NCBI RefSeq assembly: GCF_021869535.1
Contig: NW_026262690.1
Span: 16,641,001 to 16,705,000 of the forward strand
From: Mytilus californianus
Lineage: Eukaryota > Mollusca > Bivalvia > Mytilida > Mytilidae
DNA length: 64,000 bases
Direction: 5' to 3'
Below, in pieces: positions 47,901-59,900 of the stretch. Every line of letters begins with the position of its first letter. Within the stretch, counting starts at the first letter, position 1. The notes below the pieces were generated by a model. That model searched no databases and was not told where the DNA came from. It saw only the letters and a list, made by a program, of their open reading frames with translations. The position numbers and the translations under genes were made by a program.

Positions 47901-50900
47901 CATAACAGGTCCACAGTCTATTCCTCAGCAAACAAACATAACAGTTCCACAGTCTATTCCTCAGCAAACAAACATAACAGGTCCACAGTCTACTCCTCAG
48001 CAAACAAGCATAACAGGTCCAAAGTCTACTCCTCAGTAAACAAGCATAACAGGTCCACAGTCTATTCCTCAGCAAACAAGTATAACAGGTCCACAGTCTA
48101 CTCCTCAGCAAACAAGCATAACAGGTCCACAGTCTACTCCTCATTAAACAAGCATAACAGGTCCACAGTCTACTCCTCAGCAAACAAGCATAACAGGTCC
48201 ACAGTCTACTCCTCAGCAAACAACAAACATAACAGGTCCACAGTCTACTCCTCAGCAAACAATCATAACAGGTCCACAGTCTATTCCTCAGCAAACAAGC
48301 ATAACAGGTCCACAGTCTACTCCTCAGCATACAAGCATAACAGGTCCACAGTCTACTCCTCAGCAAACAAGCATAACAGGTCCACAGTCTACTCCTCAGC
48401 AAACAAACATAACAGGTCCACAGTCTATTCCTCAGCAAACAAGCATAACATGTCCACAGTCTACTCCTCAGCAAACAAGCATAACAGGTCACAGTCTACT
48501 CCTCAGCAAACAATCATAACAGGTCCACAGTCTACTCCTCAGCAAACAAGCATAACAGGTCCACAGTCTACTCCTCAGCAAACAAGCATAACAGGTCCAC
48601 AGTCTATTCCTCAGCAAACAAGCATAACAGGTCCACAGTCTATTCCTCAGCAAACAAGCATAACAGGTCCGGTCCACAGTCTTCTCCTCAGCAAACAAAC
48701 ATAATAGGTCCACAGTCTATTCCTCAGTAAACAAGCATAACAGGTCCACAGTCTACTCCTCAGCAAACAATCATAACAGGTCCACAGTCTATTCCTCAGC
48801 AAACAAGCATAACAGGTCCACAGTCTACTCCTCAGCAAACAAGCATAACAGGTCAACAGTCTATTCCTCAGCAAACAAACATAACAGGTCCACAGTCTAT
48901 TCCTCAGCAAACAAGCATAACATGTCCACAGTCTACTCCTCAGCAAACAAGCATAACAGGTCACAGTCTACTCCTCAGCAAACAAGCATAACAGGTCCAC
49001 AGTCTATTCCTCAGCAAACAAGCATATAAGGTCCACAGTCTATTCCTCAGCAAACAAGCATAACAGGTCCACAGTCTATTCCTCAGCAAACAAGCATAAC
49101 AGGTCCGATCCACAGTCTATTCCTCAGCAAACAAGCATAATAGGTCCACAGTCTATTCCTCAGTAAACAAGCATAACAGGTCCACAGTCTACTCCTCTGT
49201 AAACAAGCATAACAGGTCCACAGTCTATTCCTCAGCAAACAAACATAACAAGTTAATGTGAATTAATTTTAAGGAGTACTAGTGTCTGACTGGTAGGTCA
49301 GTGACCTTATTTTCAGTCTATTGACCCTTAATATAAATCAGACATTTCAGCTGGTGTGACATTTTAGTTTGTCAATTTGTTTGTCACTTGAGCTTTTAAA
49401 ATCACTACTCATCATTTGCCCATTCTCAATGCTTTATTTGATGTGTAAAATATAATGAGTAATTTAAAAAAAAAACACATTCATGTTTCATTTTGATTCT
49501 CTGACTATTGACATATTTGGTACTGTTCCATGGAGCCCTAGTTTCAGACTTCAATAAATGTTTGATTCTTAAGATAATTAGTATGTGTTTGTTTTAGACA
49601 ATCAGCTCTGTTGTTATTTTAGAATCACACAAGGTTGTTGGACAGTTGATACAAAGTTTACAGACAGTTGGGTTATCTGCCCCTGACAATAGAGATCTGC
49701 ATCTTAAGATAGTACAGCTTGCTAGAGAGGTATATTTGTAAACAGTCATTGAATTATGCAGTAATTCAGTTTTAATTTAAATATCATTTTATATTATACA
49801 CTTATAGCCTTTGCATGAGGTCGATACGAGGTTATATCGACTTAAGAGAAGCATATTGACTGAGGACGAAGTCCGAGGTCGATATGCTTCTCTGGGTCGA
49901 TATAACATCGTATTGACCTCAACCAAAGGCTACAATTGTTATATTATTAATCAACAACTATAGCATGAACAATGTAAAATTGGGGATTTCTAGAATCTAT
50001 TTTTAGTAACATGCTGTATGCCCTGTGCAATATGCTGTTTTTGACCTACGAAAAGCTAAACACAACAGTATTGGCGTGCAAACTGAGCAAATACAAATGA
50101 ACATGTGATCAAGTTTTAACAAATCACAAATCCTTAAAAATATTCGATTAATAATATTATACACTTATAGCATTTGCATGAGGTCGATAGGAGGTTATAT
50201 CGACCTAAGAGAAGCATATTGACTGAGGACGAAGTCCGAGGTCGATATGCTTCTCTGGGTCGATATAACATCGTATTGACCTCAACCAAAGGCTACAATT
50301 GTTATATTATTAATCAACAACTATAGCATGAACAATGTAAAATTGGGGATTTCTAGAATCTATTTTTAGTAACATGCTGTATGCCCTGTGCAATATGCTG
50401 TTTTTGACCTACGAAAAGCTAAACACAACAGTATTGGCGTGCAAACTGAGCAAATACAAATGAACATGTGATCAAGTTTTAACAAATCACAAATCCTTAA
50501 AAATATTCGATTAATAATATATAGTAAATACAGATGTCTTTTTTCTCTATATAAATGTTGGATATGTAAAAAGAATTTACTTGTATTACTATTTGATATA
50601 TATAGCAATGAGGCAGATGTACTGTACCATAGTGAAAAGTAGGTTTCCCTGAAACCATGAAAATGTAAGGTCTGTAAACCCTGTATAGAGATTCATTGAT
50701 TCAAATGTACCAATGTTGATGTTTTCTCAAGTTTGAAGACAGAACTTAACAATGCTTACTTTAAGTATGAATGTGTCTCTGTTCTCTGTTACAATATTCA
50801 GATCTTATTAAAAGGTAATGATGCATTAATGTATGAAACAAGGATAAAGAGAAGTTGGGTCCTATCATCAGTGTAGGAACCCTCCTAGTCAAACTAGGAA

Positions 50901-53900
50901 GGTTCTGTCCTATCACGTCCAGAGACCTTACAAACAAATTGCACATAAAATAACAATAAAGTATATGTAATGTTCATCAAATGTCTTAGTAAAACCATTA
51001 GTTAACAGCAAGGGACGAAATCACCAAAAATCTATATTAACAAATAGTTTACAAACCTACAACATCTCCTCTATATACAATTCAAACATGACAATGTCGA
51101 ACTTTAAATCATTTATCTCATATATAAGCATGGATAGTAAGAGCAAAATGGTTTTCTTTTTTCCAGCACTCAAAACATGCACATCATGTAGTAAGATCTA
51201 GCTGTTTAAATTTGATTGGTGCTGTTGGATCCCACGATACGATTTCTAAAGATACTGATCAATCAGAGGAGCATGTATCTGTACAGACCCTAGTAATATC
51301 ATTTACACAAGATCAGGACCCCAGAGTTAGGTCTAGTGCCTTCAGAGCTGTGGTATATATTAACTACTATACTGTTTCATTTCAAATATCTTAAAGGAAC
51401 GATTCTTCAATGCTTGAGGAAAATCAATACAACTAGTACACATTTTTGTTTAGGGGCCAGCTGAAGCCCGCCTCCAGGTGCGGGATTTTCTCGCTGTGTT
51501 GAAGACCCATTGGTGGCCTTCAGCTGTTCTCTGCTCTTTGGTCGGGTTGTTGTCTGTTTGACACATTCCCCATTTCCATTCTCAATTTTATTTTATTTAT
51601 TACCAGAGAAGATGAAGACAACTTTTTGACAGGCTTATTTATGAAAATAATTAGAGTCTGGTTACCTGCATACTCCTATCAGATAGCTCAGTGTTTAAAC
51701 CATGTCTAATTAAATAATTACATATAGATTATCCCTATGACATACTAAAGTGAAATACAATAATTGTAGCCTCTCCATGTAAATAAGGATGCTTATAAAC
51801 TATGGTTGCTTCTTATTTAGCTGCAGCCAATGTTTCCACCAAAAAAGTATCTGTATTTCTTCATTTTCATGTGCATATAACAACATAATATTGATGTCAT
51901 AACTGTGCTTATTTTGCCTTATTCATTCATATTTCGTGATTTTATGCATTTATCTAAAAAAAAAATGAGCTTTTGAACATGTTGAAGTATTTCTCCTTTT
52001 TCCACAAGGATGGTTTAGAAAAACATAATTTTATTTGATCATGAAATTTTATTTAAAATATTTTTACATAGAAAGTTATTTGTAGTTATATTTCACATCA
52101 ATGTAACTTATAAAAATTTAATACTGACATTTATGAATATTTCTAGCAACAGTTACACCAAAGAGGCCAGTCTATAGATTTATCAGTATATGATCGTGCA
52201 TGTAAGGCTTTAACAGATGATTATGAAGACGTGAGAACAGCTGCTGTCAAACTTGTGTGGATTTTAAGTCATCTCTATCCAGAAAGGTGATCATTTATTT
52301 AAGGCATTTTAGTCATCTTTTTTAAAACTTATTACGATAGAAGTTTTAAAATAGTGGAAATATATGAAATATTATGCTCCCTCTAGAAATATTAGGGAGC
52401 ACAAAAATGCAGCATTGTACCTCTGAAACATTTAAGAAGAAAATGCAATCTAAACAATATTTTCACGGGCTTGATAGCTATAATTTCCAGCCTCGTCTCT
52501 ACCTGTACTTTGAGAGCACTAATAACATAGTACAGTGACTTTTTAAACACTCTTTATATCCTGTTTATGTCCTTCTCAAGCAATAAATGACATATATGAT
52601 GTGTATGAGCAGACTTACCTTTGTTATGGTTGGTGTATGAATCTATATATTCTAGAAATAGGTTCAACTACAATAATGGAATATAGACAGAGGAGGATAA
52701 CTTCAATATAAAATTTTGCCTTCCATTGCTTAATACATAAGACAAATTATCTTCTGATGTAGTATTTTTTGTCTCGCCTTGACGGAGTCAAAAAGCGAGA
52801 CATAGGTATGCTGTTTCCAGCGGCGGCGGTGTCAACAATGTATTAGTTTGTGATTAGGTCTAGTTCATGGTGAACCACTAGTGGTAGGTCAGTGATATTT
52901 GTTCTGCAGTTGTATTAGCATTGGCACATCTCATTACCATGGAGATTGTTTGGCCCGCCCCCTCAGTCAAGGTCTATTGACTTTGAAACTTTGCTTAGTT
53001 TACATGTATTCGTTTGTGATTAGGTCAGTTTATGGGGAACCGCTAGTGGTAGGTCAATGATATTTGGTATGCAGTTGTATTAGCATCGGCACATCTCATT
53101 ACCATGGAGATTATTTGGCCCTGCCCCCTCAGTCAAGGTCTATTGACTTTGAAACTTTGCTTAGTTTTCATGTATTAGTTTGTGATTAGGTCAGTTTATG
53201 GGGAACCACTAGCGGTAGGTCAATGATATTTGGTATGCAGTTGTATAAGCATTGGCATATCTCATTTCCATGGAGATTATTTGGCCCCGCCCCCTCATTC
53301 ATGGTCTTTTGACTTTGAAACTTTTGCTTAATTTTCATGTATTAGTTTGTGATTAGGTCAGTTTAAGGGGAACTGTTAGTGGTAGGTCAATGATAATTGG
53401 TATGCAGTTGTATAAGCATTAGTACATCTCATTTCCATGGAGAATATTTGGTCCTTACCCCTCAGTCATGGTCTATTGACTTTGAAACTTTTACTTAGTT
53501 TACATGTATTAGTTTGTGATTAGGTCAGTTTAAGATGAACCACTAATGTTAAGTCAATGATATTCGGTATGCAAATGTATTGGTATTTGCAAGTTTCATT
53601 TCCATGGATTATATAGCCCCACCACCTCATCATGGTTCATTGACTGAAACTACATAGTTTACAAGTATATTTGTGTTTAGGTTTGTTGAAAGGGAACAAC
53701 TTATGATAAGTCAATGGTATTTGGTATGCAGTTGCATTAGCATTGGAGATCATTTAGCCCTGTACCTTCAGTCATGGTTCATTGACTTTGAATAATTGCA
53801 TAACTTACATGTAAAGTATTGCTATTTTAATTTCAACATTTGCATTATCAAAATAACAAATAGTCGAGACATATCTCTGTGTTAACAGTTTATTTAAACA

Positions 53901-56900
53901 AGGGTTACTGTATATATAAGTTCATCCAGACCTTATAAATTATCAACATCTAAGGTGAGAACAATTGATTTTTAATCTATTTTGGGTTTCTTTCTCTTTT
54001 AAACATATCAATGTTTTCAAGTATTATTTAGTTTCTCTTATGATTAGATTTTATTTATTTTATTTTAGACATGCTTTGGTATCATTTGGTATCATATTTG
54101 ACACATTTAAGTATATTGAACATTATTAAGAGTATCATATTTATATTTTAGTAAGGTTCCAGTTCCAGAATCTGATGACGAGATAAGACTTGTTGATGAT
54201 GGTTTTGCCAAGATCTGTAATATGATGAATGATATATCAATGAAAGTCAGAGTGGAAGCTGCAACATTACTGGTTAGCAAAGCACTTAAGCTGTTGAAAT
54301 TAAAAAAAACAAAAACAAAAAGAGAAACAAGGAAAGCAACAATGAGATGTTCACATGCACACAGATTGATCAACACAGATTAGTATTTACTTTAAAAGAC
54401 CAGGTTTATCAAACTTAAGTGTTTATCTCCAAGCTTTAATATGCATGTTCAGGCTTTAAATGAAAATTGATATGATGTAGCATCACAAAAAAATGGACAC
54501 AATTTGGCATTTGGGAATGTCATATACATAATATAGATTTAGAAATGCATACAATTCTTTGATTATATGTACTATGGGCCAACACATTCTCGTATTTGGT
54601 CATACCCAAATAAGAATAGAATAATGTTTGATTTTTCAGGGATCTTTACATCAAGTGAGCCCCAAGTTTTTAGAACAGACACTGGACAAGAAACTTATGT
54701 CAAACATGAGGGTAGGTGAAATATTGTGAAAGATTTGTTTGCAGTTATGAGTGATAATTGTTTGTTTGCAGTTATGAGTGATAATTGTTTGATTCAGTTA
54801 TGAGTGATAATTGTTTGATTGTAAGTTTTTGTCCTTATCTTATTGTACATTTGATGATATATAGATGTTTTTAAATTGAAAACAAAACTTTAAGGAGTAG
54901 GATTGAAGATATTCAAAATACAGTACCTGGTAAATTACATTTTTCATTCTACACTGTACACAAGTTTGGAATTTAAATGTACCCTTTTAATCATTGATAA
55001 TTGGCCTTTAGGTTAAAATGTGTTGTATTTAAACTTTAATTAATCTACATGATATACACATACTCGCCAACCTCTGACAATGAGAAATCATGTCATGACA
55101 TGACATGACTAGTCAAAAAGCATGTGAAAACGCGCGATGAAGATACGGACTTTTTTATATGAACAATGTTCAAAATTTCACATTATCATGATTATACAAA
55201 TTTGTTAATATATAATAAAAACAATATTCTAGAGTAAACTTTTATTATATTCAACAGTGGTCTGTTTATGCTGCTTTTAAAGCAACACCCTAGGCTCAGG
55301 CACATATTCAAAACAACTGCCAGTTTGATTACATTTACTTGATAACAAGGCACACAATATATCATTGTCGAGTTCTGATCAGAATTCAGTGTAGATTTCT
55401 TTATAATTGAAAATGTTCTCTCACAGTCAGAATTGATATTTGGCTGAACTTAAATAGCTTGATCAAGCTTCGAAAGAGTGTCATAACGTTTTTTTGCCAT
55501 CTAAAATGTCATCTATTATCTTTGCCATTGCTCCCAACGAACTATATATGTTGCTATTGTCTCTGAGGCTATTGTCTGGTCAAAACTGGGTAGTTTATCA
55601 GAAGACAGCTGGTACTATGAGAACTGATCCAACAGTCCCGTGATATTTCCATCCCCTTTGGCCTGTGGGAATCTGTTGGCTAGATTTGAAACTGAAAAAG
55701 AAAAGTATTTTATTATTTGATTACCATTAAGCACGTTAAATGCTTAATGAAATCGCTACATTGTAGTTCTCCTCTCACATGTATTGTTATGATTGCAACA
55801 TAGGGTGCACAATGCGTTACTCGTCTCTCGATTATTTAAACTTGAACTCCCAAATATAATTTGTAAATCTTAAAATTTATCTTGGTATGTACACATCGTT
55901 TTCGCTTAGCAATCGGCTCTTTAGACGACGGTACAGGTCCTGAAATCGAACTATTTCTGTCGACATTTCCCCTAAGTGAATTTGAAAGAAAGAAAGTCAC
56001 AAAATCGTAAAAACTAATCACAAACTACTTACCTTAAGGGCTTTTGCTGTTCGTCCATATAGAAAAATAAACAATGGCGACGAAACAATTACTTCGAAAT
56101 TTTGGGTATTTTTTGTCTAATAATGAACAACCCGAGAATCGCAATATCACTAACAACCAAAAAATCAAAACTATGAAAAAGCGTGTTATTGCGTGTAAAG
56201 TGGCAAAACGCGTGTACATGCCATGTGACAAAATCTTCGCGTGTAAACCGTTGAAAAAACGTGTATTACATGCCAATATCATGTCAGTTGGCAACTATGG
56301 ATATACAAATAGCTATTTTGAAGTGACCATCCACATTTTAGTTTTAGAAAAGTGCTCACTCCTAAGCTTCAAATCATCCTTAGTCTAGACAAGTTGTGAC
56401 AAAATTTGATACTTATAACTAAAGGTCTGACATCAACACACATTCTACCAGTTATTAATAAAGGTATTCTAATATGACATGCTGCTTTATCTTTGTAAAC
56501 AACAGCATGATACAATTCTCGATATATCAATATTTAACACAGACTCACAACCATAAAAAATGTACCAATTCATGGCTGTTACAATTTTCAGATTAGAAAA
56601 ATGTATAAAATTGAAAGAAAATAAAATTCTGTGAAATTTCATGAATGATCTTGGCGCATTGAATGAATGAATGAATGCAGAAGCAAACATAATGTTAGAG
56701 CAAAATAACATAATATGTATCGTGCCAATAATGACAGTAAATGGGATGTCAAATCATGATGTCATACGAATTATAACTCTTTAAGCATTGTTAAGTGAAG
56801 GTTATTCAATTATTTGTATGCTTCAAATTTCAATTATATGTCTTTAAAATATAGTTTTGAGGTAGAGGTTGTTTCACTGTCCATCCTATTGCATACACTC

Positions 56901-59900
56901 ATATTTATGGATTTCAGCAAGTCAATATGGCAGCTCACGCTTTAGTTACTCAACTGTTGATTTGGTGGTAAATAGTAGCCAATGGAAAAAAAGATAATTA
57001 AAATTGCAAATGTTTGGGTTAAGAATTATAAGGATTATACCCATTTTTTTTTATCTTACAGGAGGGTAAAATGCAACAGTCGCACACATGGTTAAGAAAA
57101 TGTTAATGAAAATAAAAATAAAAACTTCATCATTAGCATGTATATTTTTTCATGTGGCAGTAAGGTACAGAAGTCTGAAGTCCTTAAAAATGTATTTATA
57201 CTTTATTATTGTTAGCAAAAGAAGAGTGCCCATGAGAGAGCAAAGGACCACTATGCCTCTGGAGAATGGTCCTCAGGTCAAAAGTGGGCTGATGATGCTC
57301 CAAAAGATGAAGTAGCTCCAGAATCTGTAACATTAATGAACATGGGAGCTTGTGGAGCATTTGTACATGGAACAGAGGATGAATTTCTTGGTAATACAGA
57401 TGTTTGAGATATTATTTCAACTATTTTATTTGTTTTGCAAAGTTGGTTGATCATTACAGTATTTTTACCATCCACATCTCTTCGCACTTGAAGCAGTGGT
57501 CTCTTTAGCCCAATTTTGAAGGGCACTGATCCCTTGATGCCCTCAGTAGTATCCTTCTGTCCTTTTACATATCTGGGGTCAACTAATTATAAATTCAAAA
57601 TACCCTTGTACCTATTTTGTAAAAAAAAGTTTTGTTTTTAGGATTGTTTTTTGCCAGTTAGTTGAATTTCACAGTTTTGACATCTGTTGTGTAGTCATGT
57701 AATTAGATAAGATACTTGCAAGGTGTTAATAACTGGGAAATTAATTACCTGATTAGTTACCTGGAATTATGAATCATCATATTTGGATGAAAATTGATCA
57801 GTCAGCATGATGTGTTCAGCTTGACTATTGAGTTTGATATAATAATTTAAACTCAAAGCTGATCTGTGTTCTCCCCATGCTGATATGATGTTGCAGGACT
57901 GAAGTGCCTTTAGCCCTGATTTGGAGGTTGAAATTTTTTAAAGAAGTTTTAGAGCACATTGTACAGCTGATAACAGATCAAAATTTATAACAAAGGTTTA
58001 TTGACTTCACACTATTGTTTACATTTATAATCCTTAATATAACTTCTTACATAATTGTGTAAGTTATCATCAACAAGACATATAATTTTAGGGAAAGTAA
58101 GAATTTTTAACGAGTTCAATGTTTGTGAAATCAAAGAAAATACACTTGATCTGAGGTCTGAAAGCTAAGTTCTATAACTAATTTCCTTATTGGTCAAGAC
58201 TTGGATCTATCTAATGAAAACATGTTTACCTGGCAATACACTTTACAATACACCTGTCTATTTCAATTGCTAGCTAGAGCACTGTCTTGTATGTATTCCT
58301 CCATACTAATACTGTAAATTCAGAAATGATTGCGTGCATTTATTATTGCGATTTTGTCATTTTAGACTAAAATGCGATTTTAATTTTTGCTATATTCAGA
58401 AACATCCTGTTTAATTCATATACAAAATATCAAAATGCGAGTTTAAATTATTGCGATTATAACCCTGTCGCAGTTTTCGCAATAATAAAAACATCGCAAT
58501 AATTTGTGAATTTACAGTAGTTATGGAGACAGGATTGAATTAATATTGCATGCTTATGTGTTTTATCATAAGGTTTCATACACTATCATACATGTAAGTA
58601 GCATGAGTAGAACAATGTGACTTGATTTCAAACTTGTTCGTATTTAACCGCCTCAGTAGTCTCGTGGTAGCGTGTTCGCCTCGAGTGTGGGAGGTCGTGG
58701 GTTCAAACCCTGGCCAGATCAAACCATAGACTTTAAAATTGGTATTTGCTGCTTCTCTGCCAAACACGAGGCATTAAGGAGTAAGAGCAAAGACTGGTCA
58801 AGCTCTGAGTCAGAATAATGTGTCCGGGCAAGGTGACATGTCTTCCTGCAAACTGTTACCTTGTGAACTAGAAAATTAAAAAATACTGCTCAGTGTGTCG
58901 GTCTAGTACAAAGCAGGGTAAATATTCTTGTTACATTAACATGTTCTCGTCCTGAACATGCATATTAATTTGCTGCTGGACGTTAAGCAGCCATCCATCA
59001 TCATCAAACTTGTTTGACTGAAATGTTAATGTTTAAGTTTAGATCTACTGAAGGTGTAGTGAAGTGAAAAGTTTGGAATCTAATTGCAAATATGGCTAAC
59101 TTAGACCTATTTTCACACTTCATAATCTTTTTGTTGGGTTTACATTTACATCAGAGTTGTTGAGGAAGGTTGACATCAAGGCAAAGTTATATCAGTTTAA
59201 CCTACTTTTTACACCACACTTACACATTCATTAACATCAAAGTTCTTATCTGGGCATATCTAATATAAAATTTATGTATCTAAGAAAAAGGTACTTCTTG
59301 GTGAATAGGTCAGAATACTGGTTAAGTCATGTCTGTTTGACATGGTTGTCGTTTCCTAAACATCCAGTGACAAATGTCTGATAGACAGTTTTGCTATGCT
59401 TAAATGACTTTGTAAAACTTTACATGCATAATCACCTTTATATTTTAAGTACTGAGGAGAAAAGCTTAAGGTAGTTTAAGATTTTTTGGGAGTATTTTGA
59501 TTAGCAGGTTAGCATGAACGATGATTTACTTTTAATAATTTGGTTAATCTTCACTTTAAATTTTACATCTTGATATTTTAATTTGCAACTTTTGAAAACT
59601 TACATCGAGTTGTATGACATTTTTATGGTCACACCAACAATAAAACTGAATAATTACAGACATATAACATGGTTTTGAGATGAATCACTGCAGTCTATTT
59701 TCTCATCACGTAAATATTATACTATTTGGCAGGAATTTTTTGCTTGTTTGTTTGGGTTTTTTTTTTACTTTGCAATATATTGCATGATTTACTTTTGAAT
59801 GTAATTTGTGAAGATAATTACTTGTATCTACTTACTCTAAATGATGATAACAAGTGATATTGATCAAAACAATTTTAACCCTTTTTACTCAAAGGTCAAC

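Noticed and set aside
47620-48492. 290-codon - strand ORF with a 12-residue repeat
   Set aside because: It follows from the 36-bp period of the minisatellite; there is no non-repetitive sequence, splice site context or conservation.
56074-56388. 104-codon + strand ORF in INTS4 intron 7
   Set aside because: It has an ATG and a basic composition, but no recognised domain, and it overlaps a degenerate transposon-like region.
58650-58720. A tRNA gene
   Set aside because: Box A and B are present, but the element has a SINE body, tail and an 11-bp target duplication.
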